A program made the position numbers and the translations under genes. The notes under the pieces were generated by a model, which saw only the letters and a program-made list of their open reading frames with translations, was not told the origin of the DNA and did no database searches. Of a DNA stretch of 64,000 nucleotides, positions 34,685 to 43,358 are shown one piece after another; within the stretch, counting starts at the first letter, position 1, and each line of letters starts with the position of its first letter. Origin of the DNA: Nicoliella lavandulae (GTDB lineage: Bacteria; Bacillota; Bacilli; Lactobacillales; Lactobacillaceae); NCBI RefSeq assembly GCF_037546185.1, contig NZ_JAWMWH010000001.1, positions 1,240,001 to 1,304,000 of the forward strand, written 5' to 3'.

Positions 34685-37276
34685 TTACTTCGTTGTCGTA
34701 TTAAACGTTAGTTGGTCATCTTTTAGATCAATTGTTACTTGGCTATCATTTGGAATTTGATTAGCAATCATTTGCTTAGCCAATGGCGTTTCAACGTGGT
34801 TCGTAATGAACCGTTGTAATGGCCGAGCCCCATATTGAGGTTCGTACCCTTGCTTTGCAATCCATTGCTTAGCTTGGTCTGAAATATTCAACTGAATTGA
34901 TTGTTCATCTAATCGTTTGGAAAGTTGATTGATGATCTTGACCACAATTTGTTCAACATCATTTAATGTTAATGGCGTGAACATAATTTCAGCATCAATT
35001 CGGTTTAAGAATTCAGGTCTGAAACGTGATTTCAACAGTTTTTGGACATCTTGCTTAGCTTCATCACTAATGTGGCCATTTTTATCCGTACCCTTCAATA
35101 GAATATCTGAACCCAAGTTCGAAGTCATAATTAAAATCGTGTTCTTAAAGTCAACTGTCCGGCCTTGACTATCAGTTAAGCGACCATCATCTAACACTTG
35201 TAATAAGATGTTAAAGACATCTGGATGGGCCTTTTCAATTTCATCAAATAAAACGATGGTGTATGGGTTTCTTCTAACCGCTTCGGTCAGTTGACCCCCT
35301 TCTTCATAACCTACATAACCTGGCGCAGCCCCAACTAGTCTAGATACAGATTCTTTTTCCATGTATTCGGACATATCAATTCTAACCATGTGGTCTTCAG
35401 AATCAAATAGGTCTTCAGCTAATGCTTTGGCTAATTCGGTCTTTCCGACCCCAGTGGGTCCTAAGAATAGAAATGATCCTAACGGTTTACTTGGATCTTG
35501 TAGTCCAGCTCTAGAGCGAATAACTGCGTCTGCAACTGCATTCACAGCGGCATCTTGGCCGATGACCCGCCGGTGTAAATTATCCGCTAAGTGCAATAGT
35601 TTTTCACGTTCGCCTTGGACTAATTTGTTAACTGGAATGCCAGTTTGGCGGCTAACTACGTCCGCAATTTCATTATCCGTTACGGATTCTTCTACTAACC
35701 AATCCTTAGAATGATCTTCTGATTCCATTTGCTTTAGTTCAGCTTCTAATTGTGGAATTAACCCATTCTTTAATTCTGCACTCTTACTGTAATCATAAGA
35801 ACTTTCAGCTTGTTGAAGGTCATTTTTAGCTTGATCTAATTGACGTTTCTTATCCCCTAGTTTATTAATGGCATCTTTTTCACGTTGCCAGCGTGCATTT
35901 AGGTTATTAACCTTTTCACGGGTATTTTCAATCTGGGGCTTCAATTCGGCTAATCGTTGTTTAGAAGCTTCGTCACTTTCATTCTTCAAAGCGGCTAATT
36001 CCACTTCTTCACGCATTAACTGCCGGTTAGATTGATCCAATTCAGTTGGGCTAGAGTTCATTTCAACTTCAATGGTTGACGAAGCCTCATCAACTAAGTC
36101 AATCGCCTTATCTGGTAAGTAGCGATCCGTAATATAGCGATCGGATAACTTAGCCGCAGCCACCAACGCGTTATCATGAATCTTTACCCCATGGTGAATT
36201 TCCAATTGTTCTTTGATACCCCGCAAAATGGTAATCGTATCATCAACGCTAGGTTCTTTGACCATTACTCGTTGGAACCGGCGTTCTAAGGCCTTATCCT
36301 TTTCCATGTATTGACGGTATTCATCAAGCGTAGTTGCCCCAATTAAATGTAGCTCACCCCGGGCTAACATTGGCTTTAAAATGTTTCCAGCATCCATACT
36401 ACCTTCTGATTTACCAGCACCAACAATATTATGAATTTCATCAATGAACATAATAATTTGGCCATCAGATTTTTTAACTTCTTTTAATACTGCTTTGAGT
36501 CGTTCTTCAAATTGACCCCGATACTTTGCACCAGCAATCAAAGAACTCATATCTAATTCAAATACCGTTTTATTCTTCAAGTTATCAGGGACATCATTAA
36601 CAGCGATTCGTTTTGCTAACCCTTCAACAATCGCTGTTTTACCAACTCCAGGTTCACCCAATAGAATGGGGTTATTCTTAGTCATTCGTGATAGGATTCG
36701 AATAACGCTTAGAATTTCATCATCTCGACCAATAATTGGTCCTAATTTACCAGCTCTTGCTTCGGCCACTAAGTCGACCCCATACTTCTTTAATGCTTGA
36801 AAATTATCTTCTTGATCCTTGGATGTCACTTTTTCACCCCCACGAATTTTTTCAACTTCATTTTTAACCTTTTGTTCAGTTACTCCTTGTTCCTTTAAGT
36901 AATCAGCTAACCGTTCGGTTCCTAATTGCATTAGGGCAATCGTTAGGGTATCAACCGCAATGTATTCATCCCCTAAAGAAGTCTTCACCTGATCTGCTTT
37001 TTGCAGTAAGGTATACAATTCACTGCTTACTCCTTGACCATATTGAACGTCACCTTCAACGGTAGCGATTTGGTCAATCTCAGTATCAATTTCGTGCTCT
37101 AATTGTTCAATGTTCAATCCTAAATCAGCATAGATTTGTCGTGCCAATTCACCTGGTTGAATTAAAAATTTAAATAATTGGGGAATCCCAATTTGTTGTT
37201 GTTTTCTAGTAATCGTAATTTTTTGTGCTTGCGCTAATGCTTGCGCAACAGCATCAGTTAAATTTTCTGGATTCAA
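34685..37276 (-). CDS. clpB: ClpB disaggregase
   Basis: A protein of about 863 residues, a hexameric Hsp100 that pulls proteins out of aggregates with DnaK. The N domain is followed by AAA-1 with GEPGVGKTAIVEG, a coiled-coil middle domain (about 405-520), and AAA-2 with GPTGVGKTELAKALA. It lacks the ClpP-binding loop of ClpC/ClpE types. A TTG start at 37276 (LNPENLTDAVAQAL) is preferred, because GGGTGAT precedes it; an in-frame ATG four codons upstream lacks a ribosome-binding site. A CtsR operator lies upstream. Confidence 0.93.
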   Translation of the reverse strand: MNPENLTDAVAQALAQAQKITITRKQQQIGIPQLFKFLIQPGELARQIYADLGLNIEQLEHEIDTEIDQIATVEGDVQYGQGVSSELYTLLQKADQVKTSLGDEYIAVDTLTIALMQLGTERLADYLKEQGVTEQKVKNEVEKIRGGEKVTSKDQEDNFQALKKYGVDLVAEARAGKLGPIIGRDDEILSVIRILSRMTKNNPILLGEPGVGKTAIVEGLAKRIAVNDVPDNLKNKTVFELDMSSLIAGAKYRGQFEERLKAVLKEVKKSDGQIIMFIDEIHNIVGAGKSEGSMDAGNILKPMLARGELHLIGATTLDEYRQYMEKDKALERRFQRVMVKEPSVDDTITILRGIKEQLEIHHGVKIHDNALVAAAKLSDRYITDRYLPDKAIDLVDEASSTIEVEMNSSPTELDQSNRQLMREEVELAALKNESDEASKQRLAELKPQIENTREKVNNLNARWQREKDAINKLGDKKRQLDQAKNDLQQAESSYDYSKSAELKNGLIPQLEAELKQMESEDHSKDWLVEESVTDNEIADVVSRQTGIPVNKLVQGEREKLLHLADNLHRRVIGQDAAVNAVADAVIRSRAGLQDPSKPLGSFLFLGPTGVGKTELAKALAEDLFDSEDHMVRIDMSEYMEKESVSRLVGAAPGYVGYEEGGQLTEAVRRNPYTIVLFDEIEKAHPDVFNILLQVLDDGRLTDSQGRTVDFKNTILIMTSNLGSDILLKGTDKNGHISDEAKQDVQKLLKSRFRPEFLNRIDAEIMFTPLTLNDVEQIVVKIINQLSKRLDEQSIQLNISDQAKQWIAKQGYEPQYGARPLQRFITNHVETPLAKQMIANQIPNDSQVTIDLKDDQLTFNTTTK

Positions 37277-37301
37277 AATATCACCCATTCCATATTAAAA
37301 A

Positions 37302-37340
37302 TACTTATGAACTAATTAACCTAGTCCATAAGTATCATAT
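37302..37340 (-). terminator. pepT terminator overlapping the clpB promoter
   Basis: On the minus strand ATACTTATGGACT and AGTTCATAAGTAT form a long hairpin followed by TTTTT. The putative clpB -10 (TATGAT) overlaps its 5' edge, so the hairpin would stop pepT read-through but not be fully part of the clpB mRNA. Confidence 0.6.
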
Positions 37341-37367
37341 CAAAATTTATTTTAAATTTGAAATAAT

Positions 37368-37384
37368 TTGACCAACATTGACCA
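37368..37384 (-). promoter_or_regulatory. CtsR operator upstream of clpB
   Basis: On the minus strand GGTCAAT, GTT, GGTCAAA: the tandem heptad with a three-base spacer recognised by the class III heat-shock repressor CtsR. It fits the control of clp genes in Firmicutes. No CIRCE element was seen. Confidence 0.85.
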
Positions 37385-37385
37385 A

Positions 37386-38624
37386 TTATTTACGAGCAAG
37401 CAATTGAGCAATTTCTAACACTACATCTACTGCCCGATCCATCGTTTGTTCAGATACATATTCAAATCGACCATGCATATTTTCGCCACCAGCAAATAAG
37501 TTAGGTGTTGGCAGGCCCATAAACGAAATCTTCGAACCATCAGTTCCACCCCGAACCGGGAAAATCAATGGTTCAATTGATTCATTTTCCATTGCTTGTT
37601 TAGCAATGTCAACTGAAGTCATATCTTGTTTTAAGACGTCTGCCATATTGTAATATTGGTCTTTGACCGTTACTTCCACGCGATCAGTATCATATTTAGC
37701 ATTGATTTGATCAGCTACCTGTTGGAAAGTTTGCTTCCGTGCTTCGAATTGATCACGATCATGGTCCCGAATGATGTAGTCCAAACGTGCATGATCAGGA
37801 GTCCCATCCATTTTTAATAGGAAGAAAAAGCCTTCCCGACCTTCTGTCAATTCAGGGCGGTCGTGTTTAGGTAATGATTCTTGGAAATCAATTCCTAATT
37901 GTAATGCATTTACCATCAAGCCCTTAGCAGATCCTGGATGAACATCGGTTCCATTAATTTCAACGACCCCACTAGCCGCGTTAAAGGTTTCATATTGTAA
38001 TTCACCTAATGGACCACCATCAACCGTGTAGGCAAAGTCGGCCCCAAAGTCTTTAACATCGAAATGATCAGCACCAGTTCCAATTTCTTCATCTGGACCG
38101 AGCCCAATTTCAATTTCACCATGCTTAATGTCTGGGTGCGCGATCAAATATTCCATGGCGGTAATAATTTCACTTACTCCAGCCTTATCATCAGCACCTA
38201 ACAACGTACTCCCATCAGTTGTAACTAGTGTTTGACCAGCATACTTCTTTAAACTAGGAAATACCTTTGGGTCTAATTGATACTTACCATCAGCATCCAA
38301 ATTAATTACTGATTGGCCATCATAATCACTTACAATCTTAGGGTGTACATGTTCAGCATTGAAGTCAGCAGTATCGACATGGGAAATAAACCCTACCTTT
38401 GGCACATCATAGTCAACGTTTGATGGTAACGTTGCAAAAACATACCCGCTAGCGTCATTAGTGCGAACATTCTGTAGTCCAATTTTAGTCAATTCTGCCT
38501 TTAATTGATTTAAGAAATCAACTTGGCGTTGATTAGATGGTACCGTAGTTGAGTTTTCGTCTGATTGAGTGTTAATTTGAACGTACTTTAAAAAGCGTGG
38601 CATTAAATTTTCATACTTACTCAT
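37386..38624 (-). CDS. pepT: Peptidase T
   Basis: A 412-residue dinuclear zinc tripeptidase of the M20 family. Metal-binding and catalytic segments are visible: ISHVDTADF, TLLGADDKAG, GPDEEIGTGADHFD, and near the end GGTDGSKISFMGLPTPNLFAGGENMHGRFE. It releases the N-terminal residue of tripeptides in the cytoplasm, part of peptide use. The ATG at 38624 has GGAAG upstream; the open frame extends three codons. It lies 18 bases after the Nif3-like gene. Confidence 0.95.
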   Translation of the reverse strand: MSKYENLMPRFLKYVQINTQSDENSTTVPSNQRQVDFLNQLKAELTKIGLQNVRTNDASGYVFATLPSNVDYDVPKVGFISHVDTADFNAEHVHPKIVSDYDGQSVINLDADGKYQLDPKVFPSLKKYAGQTLVTTDGSTLLGADDKAGVSEIITAMEYLIAHPDIKHGEIEIGLGPDEEIGTGADHFDVKDFGADFAYTVDGGPLGELQYETFNAASGVVEINGTDVHPGSAKGLMVNALQLGIDFQESLPKHDRPELTEGREGFFFLLKMDGTPDHARLDYIIRDHDRDQFEARKQTFQQVADQINAKYDTDRVEVTVKDQYYNMADVLKQDMTSVDIAKQAMENESIEPLIFPVRGGTDGSKISFMGLPTPNLFAGGENMHGRFEYVSEQTMDRAVDVVLEIAQLLARK

Positions 38625-38642
38625 TAGAGTCACTTCCTATCA

Positions 38643-39443
38643 TTATATAAATGTGTATGGATCCGTATTGACTTTTGATTCTAAAACCGTAATTGCCCAC
38701 TGATTTTCATCAGCCCACTTACGGAATAGTGATGCTAAATGGGGAATACAGATTTTTTCAATATTATGGCCTGGATCAATTACGTTAATCCCAGCGGATA
38801 ACATATCATGACCAGTATGATAATAAACATCCCCCGTAATATACACATCAGCGCCCTTGGCCAATGCGGTCGGATAGAATTTTCCACCATCTCCGCCTAA
38901 AATAGCGATCCGTTGAATGGATTGGTCCGGGTGATTACTAACTAGGCGTAGACCATGAATGTTAAAAATATCCTTACAGCGTTCGGCAAATGCGGCGACC
39001 GTTGTGGGTTGGGATAAATTACCAATCCGGCCCATTGCAAATGGATGCTCAGCTGAGCCTAAATCAACTAGTCCTTCCACATCATTAATTCCAATCGCAG
39101 CAGCTAGCCAATCATTCATCCCACCTTCAGCATCATCTAAATTAGTATGCGCTGCATAAACAGTAATATTATTTTGAATAATTTTAGCATACATTGCATT
39201 TTGTGGATTCGTTAAATCTAAATTCTTAGCCGGTCTAAACATTACTGGATGATGAGCAAAAATAAAATCAACATTATTTGCTACTGCTTCATCCACCACT
39301 TCTGGTCGCACGTCCAAAGTCGTCATGACCCGGTGCACATCCCGATTCAAATCACCAATTTGAATTCCAATTGGATCATGTTCAACGGCAATCGAACGGG
39401 GTGCAAATTGTTCAAACCGGGTTGTTAAATCAATTCCTTTCAT
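38643..39443 (-). CDS. Nif3-like dinuclear metal centre protein
   Basis: A 266-residue member of the Nif3/YqfO family, with AHHPVMFRPAKNL and GDVYYHTGHDMLSAGINVIDPGHNIE carrying the conserved metal-binding histidines and acidic residue. Annotated elsewhere as a GTP cyclohydrolase I type 2 homologue, but without an agreed function. It overlaps the trmK 3' end by 14 bases; the trmK-nif3 pair follows rpoD in many Firmicutes, suggesting coupling to translation or housekeeping. Confidence 0.92.
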   Translation of the reverse strand: MKGIDLTTRFEQFAPRSIAVEHDPIGIQIGDLNRDVHRVMTTLDVRPEVVDEAVANNVDFIFAHHPVMFRPAKNLDLTNPQNAMYAKIIQNNITVYAAHTNLDDAEGGMNDWLAAAIGINDVEGLVDLGSAEHPFAMGRIGNLSQPTTVAAFAERCKDIFNIHGLRLVSNHPDQSIQRIAILGGDGGKFYPTALAKGADVYITGDVYYHTGHDMLSAGINVIDPGHNIEKICIPHLASLFRKWADENQWAITVLESKVNTDPYTFI

Positions 39444-40137
39444 CTGATAAAACCTCCTGAATTAAATTAATTTCGGCTTGCAAAGCGTCAATTCGGGCTA
39501 CCGGTGGTACTTTTGCGCCCTGCATTTGCTTGATAGCATGCTTTAGTCGATCAATTTTATCATGCCATTTTTCATTAAAGGCCGCATTTTGATGGTGCAT
39601 TAAAATCGGTCCAAATAAAAGTTCTTTTGCTGAATAGTGAACTGCTCGATCAGCCCTTACTGCATCAATAATTTCATAAATATGATGATCCTCTTTTAAA
39701 ATATCTTCATGGATAATCTGGTACTGATGAGCCATCAACCACTTTCGAACATCAATTTCATCAACATTCGGTTGCAAAATTAACTCTGGAAAGTGGCTTA
39801 ATCGCTCCTTACCAGCTTCTAAGATTCGAGCAATCAACGAACCACCCATTCCTGCAATGGTAATCGTATCAACATCATCATCTGCTTTGATTGCCGCTAA
39901 TCCATCCGCTAATCTAGGCATAATCTTATCGGTTAAGTTAGCCATTTTAATTTCATGCTCTGCATTACTTAAGGGTCCCATTGCAACTTCACCAGCAATT
40001 GCAAAGTTAATTTGCCCTTGCCGTGCTAGGTAAATTGGTAAATACCCATGATCGGAGCCAATATCAGCCATCCGACTTCCATTTTTTACATACTGTGCAA
40101 CGGTCATTAACCGTCTTGATAGTTTTTCTCCGTCCAA
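39430..40137 (-). CDS. trmK: tRNA (adenine22-N1)-methyltransferase TrmK
   Basis: A 235-residue Rossmann-fold SAM-dependent methyltransferase. The SAM-binding ADIGSDHGYLPIYLAR is near residue 22, and the TITIAGMGGSLI motif and ILQPNVDEIDVRKWL are typical of TrmK/YqfN. It methylates A22 in the D-loop of some tRNAs. The start is TTG at 40137, with GAGGGATG upstream. It lies downstream of rpoD behind the rpoD terminator. Confidence 0.93.
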   Translation of the reverse strand: MDGEKLSRRLMTVAQYVKNGSRMADIGSDHGYLPIYLARQGQINFAIAGEVAMGPLSNAEHEIKMANLTDKIMPRLADGLAAIKADDDVDTITIAGMGGSLIARILEAGKERLSHFPELILQPNVDEIDVRKWLMAHQYQIIHEDILKEDHHIYEIIDAVRADRAVHYSAKELLFGPILMHHQNAAFNEKWHDKIDRLKHAIKQMQGAKVPPVARIDALQAEINLIQEVLSDERN

Positions 40138-40191
40138 GATTCATCCCTCATTAATTGTTTAATATTTAAATTATAGCAAATGTTGGCTAAA

Positions 40192-40228
40192 AACAAAAAA
40201 AGAAGAACAAAAATGTCCTTCTTTTTCG
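40192..40228 (-). terminator. rpoD terminator
   Basis: On the minus strand AAGAAGGACA and TGTTCTTCTT form a hairpin followed by a long T run, directly after the rpoD stop. Confidence 0.75.
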
Positions 40229-40235
40229 TATTTGA

Positions 40236-41342
40236 TTATAAGAAATCTTTTAATTGTTTACTTCTGGATGGATGTCTGAGCTTTCGTAACGCTTTAGCTT
40301 CAATTTGTCTGATCCGTTCTCTAGTAACCCCAAAGACTTTTCCAACTTCTTCAAGAGTTCTAGTCCGACCATCATCTAGTCCAAATCGAAGCCGTAATAC
40401 GTTTTCTTCACGATCAGTTAACGTATCCAATACCCCTTCTAGTTGTTCCTTTAGTAATTCATATGCTGCATGGTCAGCAGGACTAGTTGCATCTTGGTCC
40501 TTAATGAAATCACCTAAGTGTGAATCATCTTCTTCACCAATTGGGGTTTCCAATGAAACTGGTTCTTGTGAAATTTTAAGGATTCCCCGAACCTTTGAGG
40601 TTGGCATATCCATTTCAGCACCAATTTCTTCTGGCGTTGGTTCCCGACCCAAGTCTTGTAATAATTGACGTTGAATCCGAATCAACTTGTTAATTGTTTC
40701 AACCATGTGCACTGGAATCCGAATTGTCCGAGCTTGGTCAGCAATCGCACGGGTGATGGCCTGTCTGATCCACCATGTAGCATAAGTAGAGAATTTAAAT
40801 CCCTTCCGGTAATCAAACTTTTCAACCGCCTTCATGAGCCCCATGTTTCCTTCTTGAATCAAGTCCAAGAATTGCATTCCACGACCCACATACCGTTTAG
40901 CAATTGAAACTACTAACCGTAAGTTCGCTTCTGCTAATTCTTGTTTAGCCTCTTCATCACCATCTTCGATGCGCTTAGCTAATTCAATTTCTTGTTCCCC
41001 TTTTAATAGTGGAACTCGCCCAATTTCTTTCAAGTACATTCTAACTGGATCATTGATCTTAACTCCAGTTGGTGCAGAGGCACTATTATTTAATTCCTTT
41101 TTAGTAACGTTATTAGCAGCCTTTAGTGCTCGTGGATCTGGGTCACCGTTTTCATCAACCACGCTGATTCCGACATCTTCAACTTTTTCTAATAACTTAT
41201 CAGATTCTTTTTCAGTTAACTTAAATGGAATAATTACACTATCATTAATTTCATCGAAAGTTACGTGTCCAACTTTCTTGTACTTTTTAACTAATGAGCG
41301 TAATGATTCTTTATATTCTTTCATTCTTTTATTGTCAGCCAT
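40236..41342 (-). CDS. rpoD: Primary sigma factor RpoD (SigA)
   Basis: A 368-residue housekeeping sigma factor. Region 1.2 (DPVRMYLKEIGRVPLL), region 2 with the -10-binding FSTYATWWIRQAITRAIADQ, region 3, and region 4 with the helix-turn-helix RTLEEVGKVFGVTRERIRQIEAKALRKLRHP are all present; region 1.1 is short, as in Firmicutes. The ATG follows GGGGGC. It is directly downstream of dnaG, the conserved dnaG-rpoD pair. Confidence 0.98.
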   Translation of the reverse strand: MADNKRMKEYKESLRSLVKKYKKVGHVTFDEINDSVIIPFKLTEKESDKLLEKVEDVGISVVDENGDPDPRALKAANNVTKKELNNSASAPTGVKINDPVRMYLKEIGRVPLLKGEQEIELAKRIEDGDEEAKQELAEANLRLVVSIAKRYVGRGMQFLDLIQEGNMGLMKAVEKFDYRKGFKFSTYATWWIRQAITRAIADQARTIRIPVHMVETINKLIRIQRQLLQDLGREPTPEEIGAEMDMPTSKVRGILKISQEPVSLETPIGEEDDSHLGDFIKDQDATSPADHAAYELLKEQLEGVLDTLTDREENVLRLRFGLDDGRTRTLEEVGKVFGVTRERIRQIEAKALRKLRHPSRSKQLKDFL

Positions 41343-41358
41343 TATAAAAGCCCCCTAA

Positions 41359-43215
41359 TTAAGCTTGATTCTTAAGATTAGCCTGTCTCTTTTGTTCAAG
41401 CATAATGATATCCATTGCAATTTTTCGTTGTTGACTAACATCACCGGTGCGAACGGCTTCTGATAGATCCGCTCGTTTTTGGTTCAATTGATCAGCTAAT
41501 GGCGCTTCATTCATAATTATATTAACATAATCATCAATCTCACCTTGAAAACTTTGCTCAGAGATTGGTAATTCTTCTAAATCAACGACCAATTGTTGTA
41601 AACTAGTTTCATTAATTGAACTTATGAAATCAGCTGCATCATATTGGTCGTGATGAGCGAAGTATCCCTCAGCTAACATATATAGCATTTGATATCGATC
41701 ATGAATAAACGCAAAGTGGTCAATACTTGTTACTTTTAACCAAATATCATGATCATGCAGCATCCGAGCTAGTAAGTACCGTTCGGCATTTTCAGTTTTG
41801 GAATACTTAGTCTGTTTGGTCTGCGTTGGCATCATTGGCATTTGATCTTGGTCAATTACCTTATGTTGATGGTAACCATGTGAATTTTGATTTTGCCGTT
41901 GATACTTATTAGCCAAATCATTTAATTGCGTCAATAAACTTTGTTTATCAACGTCAAATTGATCCACTAGTTGATTAACATAAACATCCCGACCAACTGG
42001 TGATTCAATCGTTGCAATTACATTGAGCGCATCATTTAAATACGCTACTCGTTCATCTTCTCGGTTTAAATTACGGTGTAATTTTAAAAAACGGAGTTTA
42101 AATGTTATCGGTGTTTCGCGAGCCGTTTGAATCATCTTTTGAAATTGTTCATCACCATTTTGGCGCCGGTATTCATCAGGATCAACGCCACTAGGCATTT
42201 GGATCACACCTAGTTTTAATCGTGAATCAGAGAGTGTATCAACTGCTCGATTGATTGCCTTTTGTCCTGGCTCGTCACCATCGTAACAAATCAATAAATG
42301 CTTAGTTGCACGTTCGATCTGTCGGATTTGTTGACTAGTAAAACTAGTCCCCATTGAAGCAATCCCGTTTTTCACACCAGCTTGAAAGGCAGCAATTACA
42401 TCCATAAACCCTTCGAATAAGATTAAGTCTTTGGTGACTCCAGCAGCAATTCGTGCTTTATCTAGATTAAAAACAACGTCACGTTTTGAAAAAATCTTGG
42501 TCTCCGGACTATTTAGATACTTTGCTTGACTGGCTGTTTTATCTAATACCCGGCCAGAAAAGGCAATTGTTTGCCCTGATTGATTGCGAATTGGGTACAT
42601 CACCCGATTAAAGAATCGATCCGTTAATTCTCCTCGATCATTTTCATTAAATAAACCGGACTTAACTAATAAATCATTAGGCGTTTGTTTTTCTTTTAAA
42701 AACGATTGGACCAAATTAGCCTGCGGAGCAAACCCTAATTGAAATTCGTTAATTACATCATCAGTTAATCCCCGTTGATGAAGATATCGTAATGCGGGCT
42801 CACCCATTTTAGTGTTAACTAAAATATGATGGTATAGACGTGCAACTTCATCATGAATGTTAATTAATGCCCGATCAGTGTCATCTTGACGATTACCCGA
42901 TTGACTAGTTTGCAGATATTGATTCGGTAACTTAATATTCTGCATTTTAGCAACTTCAATTACTGCAGCCGGAAACGAGATGTTCTTAATTTCCATTAAA
43001 AACTTAAAAACATTCCCACCACGACCGCAACTAAAGCAATGAAAAATTTGTTTATCTTCAGAAACAGAAAAAGAGCCAGTCCGCTCTTCGTGAAACGGAC
43101 AGACACCGAATAAATTTTTACCTTGTTTCTTAAGTTGTACATATTGACTTACCACATCAGTAATATTAACACTTTGTCGTACTTCATCAATTACTGATTC
43201 TGGGATTTTGGCCAT
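41359..43215 (-). CDS. dnaG: DNA primase DnaG
   Basis: A 618-residue primase that lays RNA primers for replication. The zinc ribbon has C39, H42, C60 and C63 (CPFH...CFSC). The TOPRIM core shows LILFEGFMDVIAA and LICYDGDEPGQKA. The C-terminal helicase-binding part is divergent as usual. The ATG follows GGGGTG. It lies 16 bases upstream of rpoD and 143 bases after glyS. Confidence 0.97.
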   Translation of the reverse strand: MAKIPESVIDEVRQSVNITDVVSQYVQLKKQGKNLFGVCPFHEERTGSFSVSEDKQIFHCFSCGRGGNVFKFLMEIKNISFPAAVIEVAKMQNIKLPNQYLQTSQSGNRQDDTDRALINIHDEVARLYHHILVNTKMGEPALRYLHQRGLTDDVINEFQLGFAPQANLVQSFLKEKQTPNDLLVKSGLFNENDRGELTDRFFNRVMYPIRNQSGQTIAFSGRVLDKTASQAKYLNSPETKIFSKRDVVFNLDKARIAAGVTKDLILFEGFMDVIAAFQAGVKNGIASMGTSFTSQQIRQIERATKHLLICYDGDEPGQKAINRAVDTLSDSRLKLGVIQMPSGVDPDEYRRQNGDEQFQKMIQTARETPITFKLRFLKLHRNLNREDERVAYLNDALNVIATIESPVGRDVYVNQLVDQFDVDKQSLLTQLNDLANKYQRQNQNSHGYHQHKVIDQDQMPMMPTQTKQTKYSKTENAERYLLARMLHDHDIWLKVTSIDHFAFIHDRYQMLYMLAEGYFAHHDQYDAADFISSINETSLQQLVVDLEELPISEQSFQGEIDDYVNIIMNEAPLADQLNQKRADLSEAVRTGDVSQQRKIAMDIIMLEQKRQANLKNQA

Positions 43216-43249
43216 TAAATCACCCCATTATATATAACCCAATATAACA

Positions 43250-43290
43250 TTCAAAAGTCGCACCCTTGCAATTAAAGATGCGACTTTTCA
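43250..43290 (-). terminator. glyS terminator
   Basis: On the minus strand AAAAGTCGCA and TGCGACTTTT pair around a loop of about 17 bases and are followed by T residues. It separates the glyQS operon from dnaG. Confidence 0.65.
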
Positions 43291-43358
43291 AACGATACTA
43301 ATAGATAGCTAATAACATAGTACCATATTTAATTTAAAATACAAAGAATAGTGCAATC

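Noticed and set aside
40180..40668. Long plus-strand open frame opposite rpoD
   Set aside because: It is antisense to rpoD, has a serine-rich low-complexity translation with no recognisable motif, and runs through the rpoD terminator. rpoD is unmistakable on the other strand.
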